DNA from: Lycocorax pyrrhopterus obiensis
Taxonomy: Eukaryota > Chordata > Aves > Passeriformes > Paradisaeidae
Assembly: GCA_014706295.1 (NCBI GenBank)
Contig: JACSVZ010000024.1
Coordinates: forward strand, 6,387,608-6,451,607
Reading direction: 5' to 3'
Length of the DNA stretch: 64,000 bases
Shown: positions 1 through 12,700 of the stretch, piece after piece
How positions within the stretch are numbered: the stretch's first letter is position 1
Layout of the letters: the number at the start of each line of letters is the position of its first letter
Translations under genes and position numbers: made by a program
Notes under the pieces: generated by a model
Database searches by the model: none
What the model saw: the letters and a program-made list of their open reading frames with translations, nothing else
What the model was told of the DNA's origin: nothing

Positions 1-562
1 TGGAGGGATGCTCAGGGCATCTCTGACCCCGCAGGGACACTCGGGTGGCTCCGGGACCCTCGGGCAGCTGCAGGGGTCGAGAACTCCATCCCCACCCCAG
101 GGAGGGACCCTGGAGGTCTCAGTCAGCAGTTGGGGTCCCCCCAAACCAGGAGGGCCCCAGGTGACCCGGGAGGAGAAAAACTCTGTCCTTGACCCCACGG
201 GTTGGACGAAAGGAGGGGGAAATGCACATCCAGGGTTTCCAAAGACCTTTTTCCTTCAAGACTCACACCTTTCCCTGCAGAGGGATGCAGCAGTGAGGGA
301 AACTGAGGCACAGCCCACGGAGCCTTCCCAGTTATCCCCCAGGTGGCTCTCGGGCTCCGGGTGGAGCCACCCAGGCTGCTGGAGCAGCATTTTTCGGGGT
401 GAAAAGGCCCCTTTCTGGCACTCTCGATGCCGTCATGGGTGAGGTGTGAGACCCTCAAAGCTCCTGTGAGGAGCCCCAGCAGGAGCGGGGGGTGGCTCTT
501 CCTGGGGACAACGTCAGCACAAAGCCACCCAGGGGACTCCAGCGGGTGCTGCTGACGCACCC

Positions 563-627
563 GGGGGCACAGGAGGGGCTGGGGGGGCACAGGAGGAGCT
601 GGGGGGGCACAGGAGGGGCTGGGGGGG
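563..627. repeat. G-rich 22-bp minisatellite, 3 copies
   Basis: Three near-identical units built around GGGGGCACAGGAGGGGCT follow each other. The G-runs could form a quadruplex. Confidence 0.8.
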
Positions 628-2689
628 TCTCACACCTCCCCCCCAGGCTCCCCCTGAAACGAAACCGCTCTGAGATTGAAACACTGATTTCTTGTAATTT
701 GCTCTGAATGGGTTTGGAAGGGCCACGTTCGCAGGTGACTCAAGCTGGGGGGGGGGGGGAGGAGGTAAAAAACCTAAAAATAAATCGCAGGGCCACGTTT
801 CACTCGGGTTCGGGGGGTACCAGGGCAGGCCGGTGTGGGTGACGATGGTGGCACTGGGTGACACCAGCACCGAGCCAGGGCCAGGGCGGCGAACAGGCTC
901 CTCTGGAAGGAAAAATCCGCCCCGAATCCAGTTTGTCCCAGTTCCTGAGAGATTCTGAGAACCGTGAGAGAGCACAGCAAGGATCCAAACCTAAAAAGCA
1001 GATCAGAAAGGGAGAAAAAAAATGACAGCAAGGTTCGGCTCTGGGCTGGGAGGAAACGCTTCGTTTCAGGCAGCGACTTTTCTAAGGTTTCAGAGTAGAA
1101 AGTAACAACTTTGAGTGTTGGAGCGACTTCCCCCCAGCTGTCCCGACAGCCTGAAGGGAAATCCAAACTCTCACCACGACCCTGTGGGGCTGGGCCTGCG
1201 CATCCCCCTCGGCGTGGGCAGCCCTGGGGGGCCGTGGGGAGCCTGGGGACGGCGGCAGGGGAGCGGCGGGGACGGGGATGGAGCCTCCGGCTCGGCACTG
1301 CTTGGAAGGATTCGAAACCTGGCGGCCGCAGCCGCTGCTGAACTTCGCAGGAACCCTGTGGTGACACAGGCAGGGCTGAGAGTCCCTTATCAGTGACCCA
1401 GATAAGAGATGTGAAACCAGCCCGGCGCAGGGACCCCGCTCACCCCGGGGCACGGCCCCCGCCGGGGCCGAGGGCTCCGGGGAGCCCCAGCCCGCATTTG
1501 GGGTGTCCCTCGGGGGTCACAGCGCTGCCGGGGAACCAGACCCGTGTGCAGATGGCTTTGCACCGGTTTTTTGCGCCAAAACCAGCGGGGGTTCGCTGTG
1601 GGGAGCGCAGGGAGGGGTGAAGGGCTCAGGTTGGGTCCCCTCCCACCCCAGCACCCCCTGCTCTGTCCCGGGGCCCGGAGGAAGCCCAGAAGGGCATTTT
1701 TCCCCCCCAAATTCGAGCAGACAGAGCCGCTGCATGGAATCCCGAAATGCTGAAATCCCGAGCTCCCGAAATCGCCGCTTTTCCCGGCGGAGCTGCAGAC
1801 ACAACCCCGGCAGCCGCCGGCGCTGCTCCCGCAGCCCCGAGCGCTCCCCAAGCAGAAGTTGGAGCCGTTCTGGGGAAGTCGCCGGCGGGCGGGGGATGGT
1901 TTGAGCCCCCCGAGGGCCGGGGGGGCGGCCGGAGGGAAGGAGATGTGGCTGCCGGTGACCTCCACCCCCCCCACCTGCAGCGCTTCGGGGCTCGAATGAA
2001 AACCAGCGCTGCAACCCCGCCGGGGGTTTCCTTTCTGGAGAGGGTTTGTGCTGAATTGCCGCCACTCAGAGCTGTGCTTCTGCCTTCTCGGAGCGTGGAG
2101 GGGGCAGGGGTTGCAGGGGGGGGTGGCAGCCACTGCTTTTCCCTTATTTCCCACGTGGGCACCGTGCTGGAATCCCTTGGATGCGGTCCCAGACCCCCCC
2201 AGCACTCGGAGACTCCCATTGCAGAGCCCCAAAATGCAGGTCCGGGGTGTTGGACTGGCCTAAACGGAGAGAGGGAGGAACGAACCTCAAATCAGCTCCA
2301 GTTTTACAGGATAAAGCAAAAGGAGAAAACATCACGAAATAGAAAAATAAAATCCTGACAGACAAAATTCTGCAAAATGAGAGGTTTTGGTGGCTCCCAA
2401 AGCAAGGGGCTGGGCAAGCCTGGTCTCTCTGCTCCTCCCGTGGCACCCACACCTCCCGGGGCTGCATCCCCATCCCTGGAGTCAGGAGGGATCAGGATCC
2501 CTCCTCAGCCCCATCATGATGGCGAGGACAAAACTGCAGCTCCCCGAGCCTAAAACACGAATCCCGTCCCCAGTCTCCTCTCCTGGGGCGGATCCCGGTC
2601 AGGGGCTGTGGATCTCAGAGGTTTTTTCCCCCAGCCTGCCCCGAGCGAGGCCGCAGCCGCAGCAGCACCGGAGGAGTCGCTCCCCAGGA

Positions 2690-2910
2690 ATCTCATAAAC
2701 ACTTCCAACCGCGGCCGGAGCGTTTCCTCGATCGCCAGCCCCGCACTTTTCATTAGGAATTACTTATTAAACAGCGAGCAAACCTCCCGAGGTAGCGAGG
2801 GCTTCGTGGAGTCGTTGGGAGTGAGCTGCATCCGCTGCTCCGGGGGCTCTGGGCTTCATCAGCCAGGGGCTCTCGTGCCGTCTATAATTAAATGTTCAGT
2901 GCCTTAAAAC
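2690..2910. promoter_or_regulatory. candidate conserved noncoding element
   Basis: This AT-richer island in GC-rich surroundings has homeodomain-type cores (CATTAGGAATTA, ATTACTTATTAAA, ATAATTAAA) and no repeat signature. Its function is inferred only from composition and motif density. Confidence 0.25.
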
Positions 2911-3049
2911 CCAGCACAGCAAAGACCAGGGGAAGGGATCAGGGAATGCTCCTGTGAATGGTTTGTGCCCCGCTGCTGAGAACACCTTCCCGGGGGCTGG
3001 GCTACTGGGAAATTGGACCAGTTCTCCAGTTTTTCCAGTTTTTTGTTCC

Positions 3050-3228
3050 TCAGTGGCCCTGCCCAGAGAAGCTGAGGCTGCTCCTCCCCTGGAACTGTCC
3101 AAGGCCAGGTTGGACAGGGCTTGGAGCAACCTCGGACAGTGGGAGATGTCCCTGCCCATGGCAGGGCTGGACTGGGATGACCCTTTAGGGACTCACTCAA
3201 ACCATCCCATGATATGATTCCGATAATC
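3050..3228 (+). mobile_element. CR1-like LINE 3' fragment
   Basis: The block reads GTCCAAGGCCAGGTTGGAC, CTTGGAGCAACCT, then GTCCCTGCCCATGGCAGG, which is the typical 3' tail of avian CR1 elements. It is 5'-truncated with no open frame. Confidence 0.85.
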
Positions 3229-4469
3229 CCATAAATTCCAGCTGAGTGAATTAAGTGCAAACTGACGCTCAATTTGTTACGTTGCTCTGATATTTTTCTC
3301 TGCTCAAGGAAGAGGATCTGCGAGGATCGAGGGCTTTGTGACACGTTTAAAGGCAGGGGAGGGAATGAATCCTTCCCTCATGGAAACAGAGCTGCAGCAC
3401 GGTGTGGAAATGACCCCAAACCAACCCCAAACTTCTCCCAGTGCATCCCAGACCAGGGCAAAACCTCCCAAACCCACCACTCACCCCAAAGGACAAACCT
3501 CTAACAAAAAGACCGATTAACAGGAGCCTTTCTCCCCGTGCCAGCAATTCCAACCCCGGCAAGGAGAAACCACAGCGCCATTATTTCAGTCTGGTCAGCG
3601 GGGCTGAGCTTTTCCACGAGGCTCTCTCCTGCCACGAGTAATTCTCCCGAAAGCCTCGCCCCGATCCCGCTGCGGTGTTGGCTGTGGCCGAGTGAAGGAT
3701 GGGGAGGTCACGGCTGCCGTGCCTTCCCCGGGATGGGGTTTCATTAAAAGGGAGTGACCACAGGATTTCAGGAGCAGCCCGGCAGCGCTGCCCGCTAATG
3801 GCTCCCGTGTGCTCCGGGTGCCACCACAATTTCCCCTCCTCGGCGCTGGGATTTGCCTGCTCTGCTCCAGGGTCCTTCCTCGGGATTGTGGGGACATGTG
3901 GGCTCCTGGTGTAAATCCGGCTTTTCCCGAGTCTTTGGGGTTCCTGCAGCCTGGAGGAGGACACAGCCCCGCTCTGGAGATCGCTCGGTGCCCGCTGACA
4001 CCACTCAGCAGCACAACCCGTCCCCGGTGTCCCCGAGCCCATTCCACAGCCAGGGAAACTGAGGCACGGGCAGGGACTCGCCCAAGGTCACCTCACAGCA
4101 TGACCTGCGCCTGGGAAAACAGAAAAAACCGGGAAAACACACCAAAAAGGGGGGAAGTGGGGCTGCTCTTGAAGAAAAGCAAACGTTTTAACACCCCAAG
4201 AGGTCCCTCCAAAGCACAGGCGAACCAGGAAAAGCCCCTTTGGAGCTGGAAAACAGGTGATGGGGTAATTTTGGAACCCCAAACCCCCGCCCCACACCCC
4301 CAGCCCCACCAGAGGCTGCAGGGAGCCGTCCCCACCGAGCTGCCTCGGGGCTGGCTTTGCTTTAGCCGAGCCCCATCCCCGTGCCCCGCCGTGCTGTTCT
4401 CTTCCTAAATCTTGCATTACATCGAGAGTCTTTTACAGCGCCTGCAGGGGAGGCCTGGCTGCGGTTTCA

Positions 4470-4800
4470 GGGCATTTTCTGTTTAACTTGCATTAAAGTG
4501 TAGCAGAGTTACAAGTGCATTAGTGGTCCTGCTCCCAAATTGCTGCTGTAACCTCTGCCCCCGGCCAATCCATCTTGCTGACACCCATTAAAATGAGCTC
4601 ATGGTGCCGTTTTTATGGCCGGATTAAGTGGGGGATCTGCAGCCCGGGCGGTCGGGCGAGGGCGTCGCGCTGCTAATGATCCCTTTATTGATCTTTAATG
4701 ATTTCCTACATTAGGACGAGCAGCATTAGCCTCGGCAGCACGCTCCAGGACACGCCGGCTGAGTAATTCACTGCAGCAAACTGTGATCACACAGCGGCAC
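4470..4800. promoter_or_regulatory. candidate conserved noncoding element
   Basis: About 300 bp are distinctly AT-richer than both flanks, with repeated TAAT/ATTA cores (CATTAAAG, GCTAATGATCC, TTTAATGATTT, GAGTAATTCA), a CCAAT box (GGCCAATCC) and no repeat signature. This resembles a developmental enhancer. Cross-species alignment would decide. Confidence 0.35.
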
Positions 4801-6344
4801 GCTCCCCCTCCGCGCCGAGGAACGGGGAAAGGGCAGAACCGCGCTCCCTGAGGAAGCACGGGGGGCTGCTCCCACCCTCTCCCTCGGCTCGGCACAAGGA
4901 GTTTTCTCCCCGAAATGCCAATTCCGAGGTTCTGAGGTGAGGGAGCTCCGCTCCTCCAGAGAGGCTGAGCTGAGCGTCACCAGGACTCACCCAGGCTGGC
5001 TACAAACCCTTCCCCGAGGTTGCCAAGAGCACGCCAGCGATGGGAAGGGTCCCAGGATGTCAGCTGAGGATGTCGCTGCTCCTGGAGAACAGGGCTGGAA
5101 GGGCAGGGGGAGGTCAGCAGGGGCTGCTTTGGGGACCTTAATGAGGTGTCCTAATGATGCTCCTACCACCCCACAGAGGTGCTGGAACCTCCTGCCCCTG
5201 CTGCAGGGACCTGGGGCTTCCATGTGCCTCCTCTGAGTGCCCTAAAAACTCAGCTGCCACCAGGTCCCCGAGGAGCCACTGCAGCCAGGGCCCTCCCCGA
5301 GCAGCCCCAAGGAGCTGCAGGCCTCACGGGGTGATCTCAGTGCTACAAAAAGTCCTAGAAAAACCCTTTTTTCAGGCCCTGGGGCAGACGAGCGGCCTAA
5401 ACAAATGAGGCTGCTCAGAGGAGGCTGGGTTAGAAGCCAAAAAAAGACAAACGGTGGCTCTAAACAAATAAACAAAGTCAAGCAAGAGCTCGTTTGCATC
5501 CCTCAGCCCTCGGCCCGACCACAGAGGATATTCTGGGCTGACAGCACAGACAGCATCTGACACCTGCACTGAACCCTCTCCCCGCGCCCCAAACACCCCA
5601 AATCCTCCCCAAAATCTTGCCCAGGGCCGTTCCCACCCCGATGCCATGGCAGGGAGAGCACACATTGCTTTAATTATTATTTGCCCAGGTTTGCCCTGTG
5701 CCAGGCTGAGCTGCTGACCCAGGGCCGCTCTGGGTGAGGGGTTTCACTGTGACCCCACAAAAAGCATCAGCTGAGATGTCAGCAGTGGTTCAGGTTCTGT
5801 GGCCCAGGCAGAGTGGAAAAAGGAGGGAAAACCTCAGCTGTGCTCAGGAGAGCAGCCTCCGCTTGGTCCATTTAATTAATTAATTCATTAATTTTATTTT
5901 TCAGGCTGATTTTTTTTAATTTCAGGCCACCCCGCATGGCACAGCCTGGAGGGCGGCAGCGCGGCCTCAGGGACAGAAAATGGATTTTCTACAGAGCAGA
6001 ACCAGAGTAAAAGGCAAGAAAATAAACAAACAAACCTCCCTGAAACAGAGCACCCGGGCATGGCACAGGCTGGGCGGGAATTGGGCACTGCCAGCAGGAA
6101 AACAGCCCTGAACCGCAGAGAGATCCCACGGAGAGCTGGGAGCAGGGCTGTGACCCCGGTTCCGTGGGGTGCAGCTCCAGCCCTCCCCGTGCAGACCCCC
6201 CTGTCCCTCCACGAGCGTTTTCCAACCGGGAAGCCCCCGTGGATCAGAGGAAGCGACTCCCAGAGCTCTGTGCCCTCCCAGCACGAAACCCGGGAGAGGG
6301 TCTGTGCCTCCCGTGGGCCGGGCAGAGACCCAGTCCCGGGGGTT

Positions 6345-6570
6345 TTCATCCCGTCCCAGGGGGTTCCCATTCCCATCCCCTGGAGCACCAGTTCTCATGG
6401 GGTCCCCCCTTCATGGGGTTCCCTTTCCATGGAGGTCCCATTCCCATGGCGTTCCAGTCCCCTGGGGCACCCATTCCCATTCCATGAGGTTCTCATTCCC
6501 ATTATGCGGCTCCCATCCCATGGGATTCCCATTCCCATCCCCTGGGGTTCCCATTCCCATCCCCGGGCAC
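6345..6570. repeat. degenerate minisatellite, CCCATTCCCATGGGGTT type
   Basis: Irregular repeats of a roughly 15-30 bp unit containing TTCCCATTCCCATCCCCTGGGG run through this block. They account for the open frames seen across it. Confidence 0.75.
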
Positions 6571-6994
6571 CCTCTCCCCGCGCACCCGGCCCCCCCAGCC
6601 GAGCGTGGGGCTTTGTCTCCCTCTAGTGCACATCGCTCCGGAGCCGCTGGACAGCGGGATGTGCCGGACAGGGCACCCCGGACACGGCCGGAGCCCCGGC
6701 CTCGGGGCTCGCCCACCCGGTGGTCAGCGCACCCGCCCCGCCCCGGCCCCCGCCGTGCCCCAGAGCGGAGCTGCAGCAGCGGGGCAGCCCCACTCACTCC
6801 TCCTGCAGCGTGTCCAGCTGTCCTGGCACAGGGAATGGTGTCCGAGCGGAGCCTGCTGAGGGCACAGCCTGGGCACAGCACCCCGAGAACCGCCCCCCCT
6901 GCAGCAGTGCCCGGCGTTTGTCACCTGCAGTGACACAGCCCCTTCCACCCCGTCCCGTCCCTGTCGGCTCCCGGAGTGTCCTGTCCCACCAACA

Positions 6995-7315
6995 TCCTGG
7001 CAGAGGGACTGATTATCCCTGCCTGGCAATACCCAATCCACAGAAATATCCATTATTCATCTATTTGTCTATTATTCATTTATTCGCTGGGAATTTGGAG
7101 GCAATCACAGAGGCACTCCTGCTCATTCTGCTATAAAAGCATTTTTGAGCCTCCTCCCTGCCAACACCAACTTGTCTCCCTCGCTTAAAATACATTAATG
7201 AGCCATTACAGGGCCGGGCTCTGCCGCCCCGCTCGGGCCCGGCAGCGTCTTCGGAGATCCTGAGATTGATATAAACAAACCGGGGCTCGTTAATGCGCTC
7301 GCTAATGAGGGGTGG
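6995..7315. promoter_or_regulatory. candidate conserved noncoding element
   Basis: An AT-rich island carries many homeodomain-type cores (TATTATTCAT, CATTAATGAGCC, TTAATGCGC, GCTAATGAGG) and GATATAAACAAAC, a forkhead-like site. Its flanks are GC-rich. An enhancer role is inferred from composition only. Confidence 0.3.
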
Positions 7316-7393
7316 GCTGGGTGAGGAACGCGGCCTTTTCCACTCCCGGCTCCCCGGGGCCTCGGCCACGGGAGATGTGAATGCCTGAAAACA

Positions 7394-7464
7394 ATGACAG
7401 AGTGACAGAGTGAGACAGTGACAGAGTGACAGAGGGACAGAGGGACACAGTGACACAGTGACAG
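7394..7464. repeat. short tandem repeat, GTGACAGA type
   Basis: Units of 8-9 bp (TGACAGAG, GGACACAG) repeat about eight times. Confidence 0.8.
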
Positions 7465-8769
7465 GCCAGGCTGTGCCAGGGCTGGGAACCCCAGGACAGA
7501 GAGGCAGCGCCCAGCTGGCACCGACCCCAGCCCTGCTGCCATCCCCCTGCCAGGATGGGCCACAGCCCAAACCCTGAGCCCTGTCTGGGACACGGAACGC
7601 ACCGCAGCAGGGACAGGGTCCTGGCAGCCTCCCAGCCGTGTGGCCCCTCGCTTCTCCTTTCCCGTTCCCAGCAGTGGCCACCCCAGGGGTGGCCTTTCCC
7701 CGCTTCCCCTGCGCTCCTGGGGTGAGGCCAGCGCGGCCCCGCAGGTGTCACCACCCGATGGCCTCACAGGGAGGGGGGAGCGGGGCTCCTCCCTCACCCT
7801 GGCACCGCGGGGCCACCAGGAGCCCAAAACCCGTCCTCGGCCACCGACACCGCTGCACGGAGCACAGGGTCACCCCCGGGGCTGTGCTTGGGGACAGCCA
7901 GACGAGGTGGTTCACCAACATGCTGCTTCTGCTTTAGCTCCTCTCCCACTTCCATGAGCAGCATCCTCCCCGGCACTGGCCTGGCCTGAGCCTCATCCCT
8001 CCTCCAGGAGCACAGTCAGCTCCGAGCACCCCCCGGCTCTGGGGACACCCAGGAGGAGAAAGGAAAGCAGGGAAGGGGATGGAGATGAGGGCTTGATCCA
8101 GGCCGTGACAGCAGCTGGAGGTTTTCCATCTCTCCCAAAGGGTGCAGGTTGATCCTCCAAATATCGCTTTATCCTCCTCCTCCTCGGCCTCTGCAGAGCA
8201 TGGAGGCAGCCCCAGCGAACACCCACAGTGGGCAGGAGGGCTCTGGCCAGCCAGGACCAGGCAGAAAATGTCAATTACCGCATCAGTGAAACACATTTAC
8301 AACAAAACCAAAACAAACCCCAAAAACACCCTCGGCCAGAAATGAACGCAACCCCAACCCCCCCAAAACGGCAACAGCATTATGGAAAAACTAAAGTTAT
8401 TCCTGGCTGCCAGTGCTCAGGCTCCTGAGCAAGGCCTTTGAGAGCTAATTTGGGCTGTAATTAACATCTCTGGGCTAATGGATCGGGATTGCAGGGATAA
8501 AGGGCTGCATTGTTCCCAGCCCTCGCTCCGGCCGTGTCCGTGCCGGAGCCACCGGGAAATCTCCGCTTTCATCTGCCACGAGCGTCGGCCCAGCTGCTCT
8601 GCCCAGGAAATTAAAACTGCTCCCTGCAGGAGAGGCTCAGCCTCGGCGGGTTGGTTTGGCGTTCCCGTGAGTTACGGGCGGGGCTGGATCCCCCTGCTCG
8701 GATCGCTCGGATTTGTGGGTTTGGGAACGGCACCGAGCGCAGCCCCGGGCAGCTGGGCACGGGGCAGGG

Positions 8770-8915
8770 CACGGAGGGGATGCCAGGGAGGAGGGACAGG
8801 GACACCCCGGGAGGAGGGATGGAGATACCTGTGGAGAAAGGATGAAAATGCCCAGGAGAAGGGATGGAGATGCCCAGGGAGAAGGGACAGGGACGCCCAG
8901 GGACAAGGGATGAAC
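8770..8915. repeat. minisatellite, about 28-bp unit
   Basis: Five diverged units of the form AGGAGAAGGGATGGAGATGCCC occur in tandem. Confidence 0.8.
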
Positions 8916-9344
8916 CTTCCAGCACCAGAGGACCGATAGCCCCTTGCAGGAGAGAGGAAATCCCAACGTGCAGCTCATCCCTGCCTCAAACCCTTCCAAA
9001 TGTTTTATAACCTCCCACACGAGGGTTTCCCCCTGCGAATTTCCCTGCTGGAGCCAGCAGGATTTGGGAACAGAGGGAGCAGGCAGGACCCTGCACCAGC
9101 CTCCAGCACCCGGAGTTTTCACTGCAAAGCAAGAAAATCAACACCACAGCCAAAACCTTTGGGAGAATCCCACTCAGCACCCGACATTCCCTCACAGGGA
9201 CGGGGAGTTTGGAGCTGTTGGAGGGGAACACACGGATTGGGAGAGCAGGAGGGGCTGCTTGGTCCCAGCAGGAGCCCGGAGCTCCTGCAGCAGCATCCTG
9301 GATCCCAGCAGGCTCAGAAATGCTTCAGAGATGGATTTTGCATC

Positions 9345-9620
9345 CATCCTTGTGGCTCCTAGAATATCTTCATAAGCCACAATGTGCCCTTAATCCCACA
9401 ACAAAATCAAGTCAAAGAGCAATTAATATTCTGATACCTGTGGCTGGCTGAAGTGATATAGAGCTGAAGATTTCTTTTTCCATTTCACTCCAACTGTGGT
9501 TTTGTTTTTTTCCAGCCATTCTCTGGTCAGTGGTTTTAGGGGCACCAAGGTTCACTTTTGTGGGTAACCTCCACTGTTAGCTGTTGATTTAATTAACTCA
9601 GGCTCCTCTGCCTTCTTGAC
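9345..9620. promoter_or_regulatory. candidate conserved noncoding element with RUNX-type site
   Basis: An AT-rich island contains GAGCAATTAATATTCTGAT and a perfect RUNX consensus TGTGGTTT at 9495-9502. A single RUNX match in 25 kb is expected by chance, so the motif alone is weak evidence. Confidence 0.25.
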
Positions 9621-10289
9621 CATACCAACCCCAGCAGGGCTGGAGAGCAAACACAGGATTAAGGTCAGGGGGTTTGGAGCTCAAGCTTTAAAAAAAAAAA
9701 AAGCCCTGAGAAATAAAAAATGACAGCTCTGAAGGAGTGGGCTCTGCCATTCCAGGGCGGCTGGGTTGGTTCTTTAATCCTAAACTTGATTAGGAACAAA
9801 CATTTGTTGCCTAAACTTGAACCAGGAGTCAAGGGATGTGTTCAGCACCCAAAGGTGAAGGTGCAGCCACGGGGATGCTGCAGCAGCTCCCAGAGGCAGC
9901 ACCCAAGGGCAGCTCCTGATCTTTTGCTGAGATTTCTGATTGCATCCACCCCCAAAAATCCAGGGAATATTGGAGTTTCTGGGCAGGTCAGGCAGAGAAA
10001 CAACCCCAGAGCCCAGGGAAGGGACCTGTGTCACCCCAGCACTGCTGTCCCCAGGAGCTGCAGGCCCGAGCCCAGGTGGGAGAAGATTCCAAGTCCTCCG
10101 TGTGAGGGTCAGTGGGAAAACGCCTAAAGCGGGATTGACCAATGCAGCCCCTCCTCTGGACCCCAAAATAAACCCAGCCCCCGGCTCCAGGAGACCCTCA
10201 GAGCACCCAGGGGTGTTCCCCGAGGAACCCCCTGACCTTCCCCAGCAGCCGGAGCCCCGGGTGAGCCATTGGCCCCGGGCAGAGCCTGC

Positions 10290-10640
10290 CTTGTTTTTAG
10301 CAACCTCGTTGAAATTTAAATTGATTTGTTATTTATCCAACTGACAACAAAGAGAGGAGAAAACAGTCCTAACGCAGTGCGCTGGGGAGATTGAATTCCT
10401 GTATCGCTGTCAGCTGCATTAACTGACTTCCTGGACCTAAATTCAATTAGGGCAGCATTCCCTAGCATTAATAAATCAATACCGATGCCATTTTGATATA
10501 TTTTGAACGTCTTTCATTATACATTTCAGGGCAGGGATTAGTGCTGAACTCGAAGTTAATGGGACGTGACAAGGCGGATCAGGTTTGGGGAGGCAGAGCC
10601 CTGCGAGCCGTTGGCTGTAATTGCTTTGTGCTGCAAAAAT
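10290..10640. promoter_or_regulatory. candidate conserved noncoding element
   Basis: About 350 bp of AT-rich, non-repetitive DNA hold dense TAAT cores (AAATTTAAATTGATTTGTT, CTAAATTCAATTAGG, AGCATTAATAAATCAAT, GAAGTTAATGGG) between GC-rich flanks. It is one of the best-defined enhancer-like islands in the left third of the window. Confidence 0.35.
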
Positions 10641-10889
10641 CGGTGAAACAAAAGAGCTGCCGAACCTCCCTGGCCGGGGAATGATCTTTAGGAGCTCTTC
10701 AGGAGGGGGAAGAGGAGCTAAACAGCAGAAAGTCTCTGGGCTCACAATAAAGGGCATCAAGTCCCTCCCGCAGCAGATTTTGGGAGGATTCACACCTCGT
10801 GTTTGTCCCTGGAGCTGCCTTAAATTAAAGGCTCAATATATTGGAGAAGAGAAAGCTCTGGGGAGACCTTGAAGGGTTTGTAAAAACCA

Positions 10890-11148
10890 GGGAGAGTGAA
10901 TTTCCACGGGCAGAGAGTTGACAGAACAGGGGGGGGAATGGATTTAAACTCACAGAGGAGAAATTTGGATGGGATATTGGGAAGCAATTCGTCACTCAGG
11001 GAGGGGGGGGCCCTGGATCCCTGGCAGTGTCCAAGGCCAGGCTGGAGCAAGCTGGGACAGTGGGAGGTGTCCCTGCCCATGGCACCGGATGGATTTCAAG
11101 GTCCCTTCCCACCCAAACCATTCTGGGATCCCGTAATTCTGTGATATC
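10890..11148 (+). mobile_element. CR1-like LINE 3' fragment
   Basis: The block contains GGCAGTGTCCAAGGCCAGG, GTGTCCCTGCCCATGGCA, then AAGGTCCCTTCCCACCC and CCATTCTGGGATCC, the CR1 3' tail order. Confidence 0.9.
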
Positions 11149-11196
11149 GGCACCCCTAAGCCTAAACGCAAAAGCCAAAATTCCAGCAGCTTCGCT

Positions 11197-11242
11197 GGGA
11201 TTCCCTCCCCGGCTCCCCCGGGATTCCCTCCCCGGCTCCCCC
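11197..11242. repeat. 23-bp tandem duplication
   Basis: The unit GGGATTCCCTCCCCGGCTCC plus three bases occurs twice with no mismatch. Confidence 0.9.
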
Positions 11243-11343
11243 AGCGCTGGTTTGGCTGCTCTGGGCCACATCCCCGGATCCGAGGTGAATTTCTGCCTCT
11301 CCTCGGGGCTGGAGCCTCCCAACTGGCTGGGGCAGAGGGGGCT

Positions 11344-11459
11344 GCAGAGGAGGAACCAGCGCTCAGGGCTGCGATCGCGGCCGTCCCTCACTCAGGCCCC
11401 GGCAGAGGAGGAACCAGCGCTCAGGGCTGCGATCGCGGCCGTCCATCACTCAGGCCGGG
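11344..11459. repeat. 58-bp tandem duplication
   Basis: Two nearly identical 58-bp copies each contain the palindrome GCGATCGC. One clear substitution (CCCTCACTC against CCATCACTC) and a different end separate the copies, so the event is recent. Confidence 0.9.
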
Positions 11460-12540
11460 CCCTGCAAAGCGCCAGCGAAGCCTTTCCTCAGGGCGGCCCT
11501 CCCGGGCCATAAACCAGCGCCTTGCAAAGCGCGGCCTGCGCCTCTCGAAGGCCTTGAAAGCATCTGCCAGCTCTGAACGGCCTGGAGGGAGCCATTCCTG
11601 CTGCACCTGGGGATGGATAAAGATGGAAAATAATCGCGGGGCCGCGGCGCTGCCGCGCTCGGCTTGGAGGGGTTGGAGCTGCTCGGGCCTTCAGAACGGG
11701 GGTGGTGAGGGACAGCTCTGGATTTCGGTGCCTTAACAGTGGGAAAATGTTTTATAACCTCCTGAGGTGACTGCTGGGCCGTTCCCAGAGAGATTGTCAC
11801 AGATGTGTCCCCAAAAAGCCTGCACAGGGCTCAGAGAAGGCCCTGGCCCTCCACAGAAAACCTTCCTCTCCCGCCCAAAAACCTTCTCCTCCACCAAAAA
11901 CTTCCAAGCTTCAAAGCCTCAGAAAATCCCAATGTTTCCTCTGCCAAGCCAGCCAGGCCCCCCAGTCACATTATCCCATCCATAAAATCAAAATATACCA
12001 TTAAGAGCAATTAAGAGCCAGGACTGCCCTTTGAAAACCAGGTGTTTCCACTCTCGGGGGCACCAGAAGCTGCAAGAATGGAGGGTTTATGAAGATTTTC
12101 CGTAGCTGACTTGGAAAAACGAAATAAATTCATGGAAGGAGCCCTGAGAGGGCAGGGCCAGTCCCATCCTCTTGCAATTCATTAGATCCTTCCTCCTCCC
12201 GGGGCAGGTGCTGATCAAGGGAAGGGGAAGGAGGTGGAAAAAGCCGCCCCATTGTTGATCAAAACCATTCCAATCCCGACAAAAGACAAGTGGCTCTTTC
12301 TCCAAGCGGCTTCCAAAGCCTTGTAAAGAGGCACTGAAGGGTAATGGCCCCATAAAGCTCAGCCCTGGGTGATTTGGGGGCAGCTCAGCTCAGGCTGGGC
12401 CTTCTGAGGAGGCCCCCAAAGGAGCTGTGCCCTACGAGGCAGCGCTTGGTACTCCCCAGGTGATGCCAAAAGCCAAACTGGGATTAATCCCAGCAGGGAT
12501 CCGGGCATGGGGCAGGATCTGACCCTCCCAGCCAGCTCCT

Positions 12541-12700
12541 TTTCACAGAATTATGGAATTTTCTGGGCTGGAAGGGACCTTAAAGCCCATCCAGTCCCCA
12601 GCAGGGACACCTCCCACCATCCCAGGTTGCTCCAAGCCCCATCCAACCCGGCCTTTCCCAAATTCTCCCATCAGGGCTGGGCTCCCCTGAGGGCCAGAGG
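12541..12700 (-). mobile_element. CR1-like LINE 3' fragment, reverse orientation
   Basis: Reverse-complement CR1 tail: ATTATGGAATTTTCTGGGCTGG, GGGACCTTAAAGCCCATCC, GGGACACCTCCCACCATCCC, TTGCTCCAAGCCCCATCCAA appear in that order. Confidence 0.9.

Noticed and set aside
9495..9502. RUNX consensus site as proof of RUNX3 self-regulation
   Set aside because: A match of this length is expected by chance a few times in 25 kb, so it is only mentioned within the candidate element.
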